Source: Chytridium lagenaria
Taxonomy: Eukaryota; Chytridiomycota; Chytridiomycetes; Chytridiales; Chytridiaceae
DNA length: 64,000 nt
Reading direction: 5' to 3'
NCBI GenBank assembly: GCA_025449115.1
Contig: JAHLKC010000010.1
Location: 124,001 to 188,000, forward strand
This document shows, piece after piece, positions 21,001 to 36,500 of the stretch. Made by a program: the position numbers and the translations under genes. Each line of letters starts with the position of its first letter. Position 1 is the stretch's first letter. The notes beneath the pieces are model-generated. The model worked only from the letters and a program-made list of their open reading frames with translations, did no database searches and was not told the DNA's origin.

Positions 21001-23042
21001 AAGATTGAGGGGTTGGAGGAACGGCTGGCAAAAGCTGTACAATCTTCAGCTACGCTTTCGCAGTCGTCTTTTTTGCCGTCTGCTGCTGAATCTCGGGAAG
21101 GCATGGTAAGGACTTGATTCCTATAAATTCGTACTAATTACTATGTATAGTCTTATTCTCGAAACTATGCTGCTGAGGTGCAGAGAATTATTATGTTTTT
21201 TCTGACACGTTTTTTAGAGCACTTCGGCCACCTTTAAGAAACCTGAGAACTACGTGATGGCACCGACTCCTCATCGTAAGCTGAAAGAGGTAGAAACAAA
21301 TGTGAAGGGAAAGAGGCTCTCGTTATCGATAAGGTCAAGGACAAGAAAGCTTTTAAACCCATCGAGGACAAGAAAGCACTCCCGAAAGCGAGCGAGGATA
21401 AGGAAGTTAAAAAGCCTCAGCGGAAGAGGAAGAAGGTGGAGGCTGACGGTGAATCAGACGAGGAAGTCGAAGCTGTGAAGGAGAAACCTGGCCGTGCGAA
21501 AGCGCCAGCTAAGAAATTGGTGGAAGCGGTATCTGATGAAGATGTCGTGAAGGAGAAGTCAGGTCGCATGAAAATGCCCGCGAAGAAAATTGCCGTGGAC
21601 GTGAACTCTGATAAAGAGGAACCTGAAGTCGTGAAGGAAAAGCCTAGTCGCGCTATGGCACCCGCAAAAAGAGTCGTCGATACGGTTTCTGATGAGTACC
21701 AACCCGAACCTGTAAGAGAAAAGGTCGTTCGTGCAAAGGCACCTTTGAAAAAAATTGTTGACGACGCGGATTCTAATGAAGACGAATCTGTGAAAGAGAA
21801 GCCTAGCCGTGGGAAGGCTAAGAAGATCGTGGAGGACAAAGTCTCTGATGACGACGATTCATCATCATCTGACGTCCCTGTTCAACAACGATCAAAGCCT
21901 CCGAAAAAGGCCGCAAATAAACCAGTCGAGCCCGAGCCGGAACCCATGATGGAAGACCCCGTTGAAGACGCTATCGTGCATGTCGTCAAACAGAAGAAGC
22001 CAGTGAAGGAGGTCGCCAAGAAAGTGGCCCCAAAGCCAAAGCCAAGCCCGTTTAAAGCCAAACCTAGTCCCGTGAAACCAAACCCTGTCTTGCCAGCTGA
22101 TCCGAATACACCAAGTCGATCAAGACGAGAACGGCGACCAGCTGTTTCAGAGTGGTGGAAGTTGCCGAATAAAAACGGAGAGCAAATGCAGTCGCCTAAA
22201 CCGAAGGATAGTCGGTTGCGAAGGGACGGAAAATGGGAAACTCGATGAGAGATTTGTCCGATTCTGAGATTGATGCGGATAATGAGAGTGAGAAGGAGAA
22301 GGAGGAGAGCGAGGTGAGTTGGGGTGTATTTGAATAAGTAACTAATTTTTGAAGGAGGAGGCCCTTATTGTGAAACGAAACCGTCCTAAACCAGCTTCTG
22401 TCACAAATCCGGTAATTGCCGAAGCCGCAGAAGTTGTCGCAACCGCAAAAGTCACAGCCGCAATGAAAGAAAATCCCGTCAAGCCTTCAGAGCCTGAAAG
22501 ACCCGCCAAACTCCCTCTCACCGATCGTAATTCTGAAAAGGCCAAACCCAGAAGAAGCGCCCCAGGGATAAGGCGGTAGAAGAACAGGCAAATAACGAGA
22601 ATGCGGATAAACCCGGCAAGAAGGCAAAATCCATGAAGCCTACCGTTATGAAAGAAGTGAATGCGGCGGAGAGTGGTGATGAAGCTGCGAAATTAAAGCG
22701 AAGATTGTCCGAGAAGAAGGCTATGAATGAAGTAGAGGTAGGTCTTTTAATATATCTTTTGTTCAGCTCTTTATTTTTAATGCCATATATTTTTAGCCAC
22801 AACCGGTGAAAGAAAAGCCCGCAGGCATAACACCCAGTTTCGGCTTAAGCTTGACATTCAAAAACGTGGTTCCACTCCCCTCAGCCGCTAGCAGTGTTCC
22901 TGTTGGTCCCACCGCTCCGAACCCTTCCGTTCTATTGCCCACTTTTGGGGCGGGGTCACGGCATGCTCACAAACGTCTAGCAACTCTCTTGGCTGGAGCG
23001 TCTCAATCATCACAAGAAACCCCTCCCTCAGCATCTCTTTGA
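18015..23042 (+). CDS. Divergent kinesin-like coiled-coil protein, probably non-catalytic
   Basis: Many small exons can be chained from ATG 18015 (18015-18089, 18142-18185, 18237-18255, then to 18398, 18450-18483, an 8-nt exon 18559-18566, 18608-18753, 18800-18948 and onward). The N-terminal 300-400 residues follow the order of a kinesin motor: KVIESSSSNFTV, FYDAIIDQAVRGAF, GVFTANLG, ILISFGYFGITDSKVLDL, TVSDLNEIRSLL, KVDIGPITFDLKGK and LFRSRKARGRI. The P-loop, the SSRSH element and the DLAGSE element are not intact. Long coiled coils follow (about 19564-21117), then a Lys/Glu-rich tail with repeated KEKP(S/G)R-type units (about 21440-22250) and a Pro/Ser-rich C-terminus ending at 23042. At least four one-base frame breaks occur (near 18300, 18560, 20445 and 22230). 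A role in microtubule binding or as a motor partner is inferred; ordinary coiled-coil protein is the alternative. Confidence 0.45.
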
Positions 23043-23385
23043 TGTCATTTTTTTTACATAAGCCGGTTTTGGAGTCACAGTAATTTGATGTATAGTCTTT
23101 TAGTTCTTATTAAAAAAGGAGAATCAGTCAGTGCACTATGATTTTTACATCGCAATATTCCATTTGGTTTCTTCATAAAAAACAGTAGCTTTGTTGATGG
23201 CGCTGTTAAAAGCTGACATTTTTTCATTAACGATGACCACCAAAGTCCATGTCGGCATCAATCATTCAACGTGAGATTTTTTAGACACGAATGACTTGTA
23301 AAAAATGAACATTAAAAAGTCTGCAACAAGCCCTTTTATATTTCTACAATCATCTCAGAGATAAAACGAAGATTCCGGCTTCGGC

Positions 23386-24486
23386 CTAATAACCGTCCGC
23401 AAAAAGCTTAATATCTTTTGGGAACGCTACGGGTGATCCAAGAATTGACGAAAAAGACGTTTCTCCAGCAATTGATGAGAAGTGGAGTAAAAAGTCCACG
23501 TCAATGTCAACTGGAAGAATGTAGGAAACGGCGGGGATGCTTTGAATTTCACTCTAGAAATGGGGGTTAATGAGGAAAACTAAAAGGTAAGACATACTAA
23601 AGTCATGACTGAGGCGTGAATTTCCTTTTGACGAGACCAGGAGGTTCGAGGAGGCCTTTTATTTTAAGGATATATCGGTGAGCCTCAAGTCTTCCATGAA
23701 AAAAAATCCCCTTTACCTTTGGTATCTTGAACTTTCTCAAATATAGGATCCTACGCAATAAAAATGAGGGATGAGCGAGAATTATAAGCCTTTACAAACC
23801 CTTTTGATGTCTTCAAAGTAAAAATATGTCGGGAATCCGAAGACCTAACAACAGCCGAGTCGATAATCAAAAATCCTGTGAGGTAAAAAAATACCGTTAG
23901 CTTGAAAAGTAAAGTAAAGGAAATTTTACCGTTCAGCCTTGACGTGCTTTAAACAAGCCCTGTACCAAGTCAAACACAGCATCAGGAACAGGATCGGACG
24001 GGAAATCACAATCTAACAATCCTAGTCCATCTTTCAACGCCAAACAATCGTCCACCCGCGCTATGCGCAGAGCTATGCGCAGGAATGTAATCAGAGACAG
24101 GTGTATCCTTTTTTGTTGTTAACATGGGAACGGTTTATTGATTAGTTACCTTTTCTTCTGGGACTGTGACAGTACCGAGCTGTTGCGCTGGAAAGTAAGT
24201 TTGAAGTAACTTGGAGACGGGACGAGGGAAGGAGACGATGAGAAGTTTGAAGGAGATTGGTTTGGCGTCAGTGAGCTGCAGGTGGTTTTAGCAAAGGGAG
24301 GAATAAGGAAGGGTTTACCGTCCAGGTGACAGTTTTCAACGGACCCTTGGAAGGGCTGGTTTCTTCTTCGTATTCCTCGGTCTCGTAGTCATGGCTGGGT
24401 GCAGTCTCGTTGTAAAAGTCCTATGAAAATGACAGCAAAAGGGTTAGTCGGTGACAGTCGAAAGGCCGCGCATCCATGCACACCAT
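23386..24486 (-). CDS. Probable proteasome assembly chaperone 1 (PAC1/PSMG1-like)
   Basis: The minus-strand exons read M|DFYNETAPSHDYETEEYEEE, then KPISFKLLIVSFPRPVSKLL and LGTVTVPEEK. Next come short internal exons (VDDCLALKDGLGLLDCDF; FLIIDSAVVRSSDSRHIFTL; KGLLEPPGLV). The final exon reads SEIQSIPAVSYILPVDIDVD… and stops at 23388-23386. The acidic N-terminus, the first strand followed by a LGTxxxPE-type element, the EPPxxV element and the IPAxxYxxxxD element resemble PAC1, which with PAC2 helps assemble the 20S alpha ring. The similarity was judged from memory and is modest. The first exon contributes only the start codon (24486-24484) before a GTGTGC donor. Start codons of this gene and adenylate kinase 3 are 24 nt apart. 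Confidence 0.42.
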
Positions 24487-24510
24487 TTGTGAGAATTTGA
24501 ATTTGTTGAA

Positions 24511-25514
24511 ATGTCCAGATGCCTCCTCATCTTTGGTAGCCCAGGTGAGGGGGATGAGGATGGTTTACATGACGGCTGATAAAGCATCGTAGGATCGGGG
24601 AAGGGGACGATATCCAAGAGTTTGGTAAAGAGGTTTCCGGTGTTGGGATATTTATCAAGTGGAGATATCTTTCGGAATCACGTGAACAATGGTAAGAAGG
24701 GTTTGTTCGTAGAGTTTCTGATGATGTATAGGGACGGAACTTGGGAAGAAGGTGAAGATGACACTTGCGAATGGGGGTTTTGTGGATGATGATTTAACCT
24801 CAGAGTTGATCACGTACGAGATTGGAAATGAGAAAGGAAAGGTGGGCGACTTTGACGTTGGAGTTTGCGTATTTGACAAGTACTGTCTCAGCATGTGCTT
24901 GTGGACGGATACCCGAGGACCGTACATCAAGCAGAATACCTGGATTACTTTTCACATAAGAATAATGGGAGGGTCGATATGGCCATGTTTTTAGATGTGC
25001 CAGAGAAAGGTAAAAAGTTATTTTGGACATCAAACTGGCATCTGACAGCATCCCTGCAGTAATACTGGGTCGGATAGAAGGTATTCGAGCAAGCATTTAA
25101 ATGATATTAATTTACTGTGAAAGATCGATGGATCCACGCGCCGAGTGTAAGTTTTCGAAAAGAGCCCATGACCGAACATTGACATTTTTATTTAGGGACG
25201 AACATACAATTACAGCTTTAACCCTCCTAAACGCCACGGCCTAGACGACGAAACAGGCGAAGCATTATCAAAACGACCTGACGACGATATCGTAAGAATT
25301 GCTGGGTCATCCATGCAGAGCATGCTTGGCTAATATCCCTCTCCTACTTTTCTCACAGGACGTCTTCCGTCGCCGCCTTGAAGTTTTCCGCGAAATGACT
25401 TCACCCCTCCTCGATTATTACTCTCGCGATCACAAGCTCACCGTCTTTAAAGGCTCAAGCTCTGGCGAACTCTTCCCGCAGCTCGAACGGGTTCTCCAAC
25501 ACCGTCTCGACTAA
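24511..25514 (+). CDS. AK3: Adenylate kinase 3 type (GTP:AMP phosphotransferase)
   Basis: AK3-type enzymes transfer phosphate from GTP to AMP, usually in the mitochondrial matrix. At least seven short exons are chained from ATG 24511 and give the full enzyme: [18 protein letters not shown] (P-loop), [12 protein letters not shown] (AMP-binding), [48 protein letters not shown] and [17 protein letters not shown] (short lid, AK3-like). It ends RVLQHRLD, stop 25512-25514. Intron 1 is 24545-24592 (48 nt) and splits the P-loop. An in-frame stop at 24490-24492 fixes the start. No long mitochondrial presequence is present, as in human AK3. The gene is followed on the same strand, 43 nt later, by IQCA1. 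The minus-strand open frames at 24655-25096 are its shadows. Confidence 0.9.
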
Positions 25515-25557
25515 AGAATAGAAATTTTTATCAAAATTGTCAAAAACCACAGGCCAA

Positions 25558-29408
<3,851 letters not shown>

Positions 29409-29871
29409 TTTTAAAAGAACGTGTGATAATAAAACCTCCCACCCACATTTAATTCTCTTTTTCTATTTTTTTTGTTTTGTTTCGCTTCCAAAAGAAATAT
29501 AAAATAAAATCGCGCTCCAGTCACCTGCGTACGATAAATTGCGCCGGAAGATATTTATTCTTCAACCAGGTCCACCATAACCTCAATTCACAGTAACTTA
29601 TCTTTCAAAAAATCCCAGCAAAAAAACAACACCAGTATCCACAACACACAAGAAACGTCTGACGAGCAAAATCCCAAACAAGACAAAATCATGAAAAAAA
29701 AGGCACCACCACGCACCCACAACCCCTTCATTCAAATCCCAAAACCATCAGCAAAAAAACAATTATATTTCTTTCATCCCTTCCCACCCCTTCACAAACA
29801 CAAAAACACTCAATCGACACCAAAAAACAACATATACATTCCACCACACCAATTCCCCCCACCCGCTTATT

Positions 29872-30807
29872 TCATCTCAAAACCCCCCCCTCTGAACCGC
29901 TACATAAGTCCTGCCGCCTAAAAAAGAAAGCGTCAAACTCCAGCCCTTTTCATGAAACACAATCACTCACCCTCTTCAATTGTATCAAAATCTGCTGCTT
30001 GATCCACGATTTATCAAATGGTCGATAAGCTTGTAACTTGGGGCTATACCTGATTTCCCCGAAAAAAAGGGTGATCAGTCTCTTTAACGATATCAGGCGC
30101 TCCTAAAACCCAAAACCAACAAAAAAACAAAAAGATCCGAAAACCAAAAGAACCAGAACCGGACCCCCCCCCCCCCCCCCCCCCCCCCTTTCCCCCTCCT
30201 CCCTTCTCTCAAAGCAACAAACTCTTTTCAAGGCGTCTTCACTCCCCCTCCTAAAAGCAATATCAAAACAAAAAGAACCCGAAAACCCCCTCCTTCCCTC
30301 AAACCAACAAAGTCTTTTCATGGCGTCGTCACCCTCCTTCCCTTAAAACAACAAACTCTTTTCAAGGCATCGTCACCCTCACCCCCTTCACCCCCCCCCA
30401 CTTCAAAACCCAAAGCCAAAAAAAACCCCCCAAAAAACCCCCCTCCCCTCAAAACCAACCTCCTACATCAAAAACCCCCGCAAAAAACCACACACACACA
30501 AAAAAAAAACAAAAAAACAAAAACAAGCAAACTCACACCAACACCCCCAAATCCCCCAACTCATCAATATACTTATTCAATTCACTAATATCATAATTAA
30601 TCTGCTTCTGCGCCGGATTCATCTCCTTCAACCGTTCTTCAAATATACTGATAATCGCATTCAACGCCAACTCGGCTGTATCAAAATCACTCCATGTACG
30701 GGTATGCTTGCTCGTCGTCTTTTGGATAAAGAGGATCGTGTGCTCGTTGATGGCGTCTTGGGGGCGTCGCTGAAGAGGTTGGGTCGGGAGACAACGTGCC
30801 GTGACAT
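29872..30807 (-). CDS. ERH: Enhancer of rudimentary homologue
   Basis: ERH is a small nuclear protein involved in mRNA splicing and RNA decay complexes. The exon from 30742 reads HTILFIQKTTSKHTRTWSDF and continues through IISIFEERLKEMNPAQKQ, NYDISELNKYIDELGDLGVL. The next exon gives SPKLQAYRPFDKSWIKQQIL and QLKR, and a last short exon begins RRQ and ends near 29872. The order and spacing match the family (about 104 residues). The first exon is uncertain: ATG TCA at 30807-30802 would supply the canonical MSH, but the sequence after it is not a GT donor. Upstream and downstream flanks are extremely C- and A-rich. Confidence 0.85.
30164..30188. repeat. Poly-C run, 25 nt, in an ERH intron
   Basis: Uninterrupted run of C inside the last long intron of the ERH gene. 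Other long C-runs occur in introns at 26355-26367 (13 nt) and 38694-38708 (15 nt). Such runs are prone to length errors. Confidence 0.85.
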
Positions 30808-31303
30808 TGTGGGGGAACGGGAGGGGGGGGGTGGTGTGTGGAGAGGTAGTGTGGGGTGGGGTGTGTTTGTGAGGGGATGGTTGGAGGGTTGGGAATGCGG
30901 AATGGCCCGTTGTCTTGGCTTGCGCACTATGCAAGCAGGGCTATTGAAAAAAGGAATGTCCAGACTAACAGGGTGATTGTCGGATTTCAACTTTTTTACG
31001 AAAATTTGGTCAATTTCTTCTGTTTGTTTCCTTTCAACTCACAACCCATTGCCGAAAGCCAGTTTGTTTTGATTCCATCATTCTTCTGATAAAGTATATA
31101 ATCATTTTTCACATCGTTTTTTTTATTCAACAGCAAAGAAAAAGAAGAAAAAGAGAGGGGGCATTCAAACAGCTAAAACAAAAAAAAAAAAAGAGACAAA
31201 ACAAAATCCAGAGAAAGGGTTGTAGAAATGCAAGAACGCTGAGAGCACGTACAAGCAAAAGGAAAAAGAAATGAAAAACAAAACCAAACTCAAAGAGTCA
31301 AAC

Positions 31304-31937
31304 TCAAAAGTTTTGGCCAACAAGCACAAAACCGCCGTTAAAATTGTAAACAGAAGGATGAACAATCTCAAAACCAACAAACAAAAATGCCCTCAAAATC
31401 TGAGCGAGATCAGGACGTCCCTTATCAAGGCACAGAATAACAGTGTTGCAGTCCAAGATATCCTCGGCAAGTTCAAGTACAGCAGCAAACACTCTCCTTG
31501 AACCCAAATCCACTGCTCACAAGGTCATTGTCCGTATTGGGTACTTTTAAAAACAATGTTTCATTGGAGATAAAGGCAGGCCAAGATGAAAGAGTCCCAT
31601 CACGTCGTCCAGATAGCCTCGAAGTGATGCTCACAAGAGCATCAACGTCATTATCGAGAGAGAGGCCAATCTCTTCGATAAAAGGCAGAGCGACATTAGG
31701 ATTGGGGGCCAAATGTCCTGGTGCTCCGCCGAGGGGTGTAGCTTCCCGGCCGGTGTCAGGAATACCACCCGGTCTTCGTACCGCTCGTGAACCAAAAACT
31801 GTTCTTCACCCCGAGGTAGTGCGGCTGACGGTACAGGCGGCGAGGGTCTCGTGAAGAGGAGTCTGGTAAGAGGCGACACTCTTGCCGCCGACGGAATAAT
31901 TGTCCATGGCGACATTTAAATTCGAATTTGACGTCAT
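31304..31937 (-). CDS. OAZ: Ornithine decarboxylase antizyme with programmed +1 frameshift
   Basis: Antizyme binds ornithine decarboxylase, inhibits it and targets it to the proteasome; its synthesis is controlled by polyamine-dependent +1 frameshifting. ORF1 is read from ATG 31937 (MTSNSNLNVAMDNYSVGG…) to TGG TAT TCC TGA at 31767-31756. ORF2, in the +1 frame, gives DTGREATPLGGAPG, IEEIGLSLDND, NETLFLKVPNTDND, and then the conserved core FAAVLELAEDILDCNTVILC and LRAFLFVGFEIVHPS, ending GQNF, stop 31304-31306. Two further one-base breaks, in a G-run at 31809-31812 and near 31487, do not look programmed and are probably sequence errors. An upstream non-coding or start exon with donor GTAAGT lies near 32041. 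Confidence 0.82.
31756..31761 (-). other. Antizyme +1 ribosomal frameshift site, TCC-TGA
   Basis: On the minus strand the ORF1 end reads TGG-TAT-TCC-TGA-C, matching the classic antizyme shift site (UCC-UGA). Skipping the T of TGA gives GAC and enters the frame that encodes the conserved antizyme domain. In known antizymes, high polyamine raises shifting at this site. I did not identify a downstream pseudoknot by eye. Confidence 0.75.
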
Positions 31938-33562
31938 CCTGTAAAGAAGAAGAAAAGAAATAAATTGGATGTTAATTGTAAGAATGTTTATAAAAAGAGG
32001 CAAAAGAGAGGTCAAAGCACATTTTAACAAAACCAACTTACATCATCATGATTGCGACGTGAATTGGGGGGTTAAATTGGGAGAAACAGCGTATAAAGGT
32101 TAAATAAAACAAATCCTTGTTATTCGTGGTAGGTATTTCTCCTGGGCTCAGTAATTATTACTATTACTAAACTTTGATGACTTGACTTTGAGCGGAGGTG
32201 CAACTGTTTCAATAAATCATCATTGGTTAGCACATTCATGTTGAAAGTAAGATGATTGTTGGCAAACATTCAGGAATCGTCCAAGTTCTCTAAATGTGGC
32301 ACCACGGAACTCTGTGGTCCACACATTCACTCTCCACTCCAATAAAGAAAAAAAACTCACGTTGCAGAAGACCAAAGGAGTTCAATCAATCTCTTCGCCA
32401 GTGCGCCGGTTTAAAACCAGAGGTCACCCTATAAAGTGATCGGTACCAAAAGAAAATTCATGTCAATTTCTATTCCTTCTTTTAAAAGAGTAACTGGGGT
32501 ATAAAGATATTGTGCTTTTCGAAACATCATGGAAAGGACAACTTACTCTGCTCAGTGGGAAACGGGGTAGGTGGTGGTGGTTTGGAACAGGGAGATTGCA
32601 AAAGTGAGTTGCTCGTAAAAGAGGTTTACAAGCAAGTGAGAGCGAGAATGTTTGATGATGGATGTTTTAGCAAGTTTGGAGTTGCCTTTAGAGTGTGTGG
32701 GTACTGGGTGTTGGGTGTTGGATGAGTGAGAGAGTTGTGTGTGTGTGTAGTGTGTGTAGTGTGTGTTTGTGTGGATGTGGAGAATAGAGAGGAGGAGGCG
32801 CAAAAATAGAAAGTCAAAAAGCTATAATTTTTTTGTGAAGAGAGTGGAGAGTGGAGAGTAGAGAGTAGTGGGGGTAAGAGTTGAATGAGTAGAGGTGAGA
32901 GTGAGAGTAGAGAGTAGAGAGTAAACGAGGCTGGCTGGCTATATACTTTCACAGTACAGTATGTAAATAATAAAAAGGAGGTTTTTTGGTTGGAGTGATG
33001 AGAGAGAGAGATGAGAGAGAGAGAAAATAAATCAACAAGAAGGAGGAGGAATGAATGATGATGGGTGAGTGAGTAATTTATAGTTTGTATCACCACTCTA
33101 AATGATAACAAGAATAAATTAATTGAAAGAAGAACAAGAAAGAAGAAAGAAGAACAAGGAACAAAAGAAGGGAACGATTTTATTATTTATTTATTTATTT
33201 ATTTATTTTATAATTATCATTATTAAAATATTTTAAATAAATTAGTTTATTACATATTAATTAGTTTATTAATTTGTATGACTTTATTTCTTTTATTTAT
33301 TTTATTAATATATAGGTATTTATTCTTGTATATAGGTATATACCTGTAGTATAAGGTTTATGAGTATTATCATAATAAAATACAGTATTGAATGTCACAA
33401 TACACATTATAATAATCGGACTTGTCTCTTGCATATATTATATATATACATTTATTTATATCAAAACAAAACAAAAACTAACAAACTTGTTTGTTATAGA
33501 TAATATATTTTAATGCATTTTAAATAGATTCATATCACAAGAGTAGTTAATAGGATATCACA
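31938..33562. other. Intergenic: antizyme leader and simple repeats
   Basis: About 1.6 kb between the antizyme start (minus) and nephrocystin-4 (plus). It includes a candidate antizyme 5' exon near 32041-32060 and a TG-rich stretch at about 32737-32775. A/G-rich imperfect repeats (GAGAGTGGAGAG-like) lie at about 32835-33030, and an (ATTT)n tract at 33183-33209. Beyond 33180 the sequence is very A/T-rich. No coding gene is supported; the Ser/Leu-rich minus-strand frame at 32626-33111 is a product of the repeats. Confidence 0.5.
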
Positions 33563-36500
33563 ATGCTACGACTTGCATCATCATCACCATCATCATCACC
33601 ATCACCTCATGCGCAAAAGATGAATCATCACTCTTCTTCTTCTTCTTCTTATTCACCTCTGCATCCCATGCAGCATCACCATCATCATCAACAACAAAGG
33701 GGTCAGGGAGGGGTAGGAGGAGAGAGAGAGAGAGAGTCGAATACTACAAGGGGGAGGAGGAGCGCTTCTTTATCCATGCACAAAACAATAACAACAACAA
33801 CAATAACAACAACAGCATTGACAATAGGAGCAGATCACCTCTACTACAAAAGATGCCATCCCATTCATCCTACACTTCAGACTACAGCAATAGACCGTCT
33901 TTTACAAGAAAAAGAAGCTCATCAGTCATGGCCACCCCAACTCACCAACAGCACAACCATCATCACCACAACCCTCACAACCTTCACATCAACACTCAAG
34001 TAAATCACCATCATCAACGTCACCACTCTCACGACTACTCCTCCACAACCTCTCACCTTGACCAAGACCATCATAAGACACAGACTCCCAAACCAACACC
34101 AACCCCCACGCTGACCATCTCACAGACTGGCTCCACCGTTACCAAAAAAACTCCTTTATCCTCCCTCACCTCTTTTCAAAAAACCAACGCACCCTCTCCT
34201 CCCTCTCGCAACCGCCACCGTCGAAGCCCCAGGTCGCGCCGTCCAATCCCAACTCTTGGCTCCACCATCCTTTCGCTTCCCCTACAGCATCTGTCTCGAC
34301 AAGGCCATCTCCCTCCCACTCCATCAAGACATTTCAAAGGAATACATGGACTCTTCTCGCCCTTTACTTTTGCAGACGCGCGTGTCCTTGTTTGACCTAG
34401 AGACAAATTCGTTTTTCGGTAGAACCTGGGTGGATCCTATGCAATATGATTTGAGGAATTTGCCAGAGAATCATGTGCAATGGGAGCCCGAGGACGGAGG
34501 GGGTAATGAAACGGTGCACAAGTCGGGGTCAAGGTCTATGAAAAAACCCTTGCATGAAGGCTCCGAGGATGACGACAGCCACGAGGAGGATGATGAAGAA
34601 TCTAACGAGGACGATGACGACAATGACACTGACGAATCTTCTGACGAGGAAGAAGAATCTGACGACGATGAAACTCTGATGAAGAAACAGCACAGTGGAC
34701 TCTGTAGAACAAACTCCACGAACCCGAAGTCTACCCAAACGTGAACCCAAAAACACGGAAAAGCAACAAAAAGATTCAGAAAACCGTCGCGTCTCAACCG
34801 CCACCGTTCAAACTCCCTCCAAACAACTCCCCATCAAAATTATGGGACATCGGAGTCACCGTTGATCTTGCAGAGAGGGTATAAACAATATTATTTCCTT
34901 TATATATATATACTCACGTTCATCATTCATAGACTATATGGATGCACACAAACCGTACAAGCGATCTCATCATCGCCGTCATAGAATACGTTGTCATAGG
35001 TAACAGCACTCCCTTCTTTTGAAACAACTCAACCAACTCAAACACCATCACCAACTCACACGACATCACAGTTGAAGACATGTCCCCCAAAGAACCAACT
35101 ACACAACCCGTCCTCGAAGAAATCTCCTGCGGCTGGACCTTCTTCCCCCTTTTCAACCCCGACCACGGTGGTCTCGACCCCTTTTCAACCTGGTCCCAAG
35201 TCGACTCCTCGCCTCCCATCGAATACTCCCCGCACATTTACGAAAAACTCACGTAAGCCCCCTCCCCCTTCCCTTCCTTCCAACACTAACACCCCCACAG
35301 TCTCCCCATCTACGTCGGCTCCCCGCGTTCCCTTCTCTTCATCGGACCATTCCTCAAAGACAACCTATCAGGTTACCCCCTCCTCATCCCTATCCCAAAC
35401 GCCTCCATCACGTTTTGTGTTTGCGCCACGCCCAGATCTAAGACCGGTTACGATGCTGTGGCAGGAGAATATCTGGATTTCGGCGGAAGATGACATTCCG
35501 GGGATACAGCAGTTTGAAGTCAACACGAATGGGAGTATTTTGTATAAAAGTTTAAAGGTGAAGCTGTCAAAGGTAAATATGTCTGGGCAAAGCATACATG
35601 AGATCTTTAATTTAAAAGACACGTAAAAAAGTTTACCCCACCACCTCACCCCAATCTTTAACTTCATCCGCATATATCTTTTCACCACAAAAAACCTCTA
35701 TAACCCCTAACCACATCACAATTCTAACCAAAAAAACACCAAATACCCTTTCACCGTCACCTTTTTTACCCACATCTCTATTATCAGATCAACATCTCCA
35801 TCTACCCCTCCGTCCGCACCTTCGAATCCGAAGCCCTCCACTCCTACATCACCTCCTTCAACGAAACCTTCCCCAACACCCTCCACACCTCCCCAACAGG
35901 CAACCTCTCCCCGCCGAAATAGTCGAACGTCGTCTCCACATTGGCATTCACAACACCCAAGTCTTTCTCACCCTCCCACCATCATCCCCCTTCACCCTCT
36001 CTACACCGACCCTCTCCAAGGTGACGCCTTCCATCTCATCTTTAACGGTAACATTGAACTCGAAAAGTACCTGGTGGATCCGAATGTGGCGGTTGTCGCG
36101 GTGTTGGATTATCGGATCGCGTTAAAGGTAACCAGGATGCGAAAAGGTCTGTGTCGGGGTTTGCGAAAATCGTGGAGAAAATGTTGGGTCCGAAAGTGGC
36201 TGTACAGAATGTGGTGGATGTGGAACGCGTTGTCACTTTGGGGTGGTTTGTGTGGACACCTCAACAATTTCAAGGTAATTCTCCCCCCTCACGACCTCTG
36301 TGTGCCGTTTGTTTTCCGTAAATCAACTCACCCTCTTTCTCACCTGCTACTTCTCAATCCCTCTCCCTCGCCACCGCTACTTCCCCCCCAACCCCTCTTC
36401 CATGTTCCCTACAAATAACACTTTTTTCGTTTTCGCGTAGATGGTGAAACCCCCGTCCTATGTCCAGTGATTACCGGAAAACCATTAAACCCATACTCTA

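Noticed and set aside
21417..21839. 140-codon Ser/Thr/Phe-rich open frame on the minus strand
   Set aside because: Exact shadow of the Lys/Glu repeat tail of the kinesin-like gene.
24655..25096. Minus-strand open frames of about 90 codons, first taken as a separate gene
   Set aside because: The plus strand here encodes adenylate kinase 3 with all motifs in order; the minus frames are its shadow.
31806..31812. In-frame TGA after a G-run in antizyme ORF1, as a possible read-through or second frameshift site
   Set aside because: It is not the known shift context. One added G restores ORF1 up to the canonical TCC-TGA site 50 nt further on, so an assembly error is simpler.
32626..33111. 161-codon Ser/Leu-rich open frame on the minus strand
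   Set aside because: Produced by TG- and A/G-rich simple repeats; composition only, no family signal.
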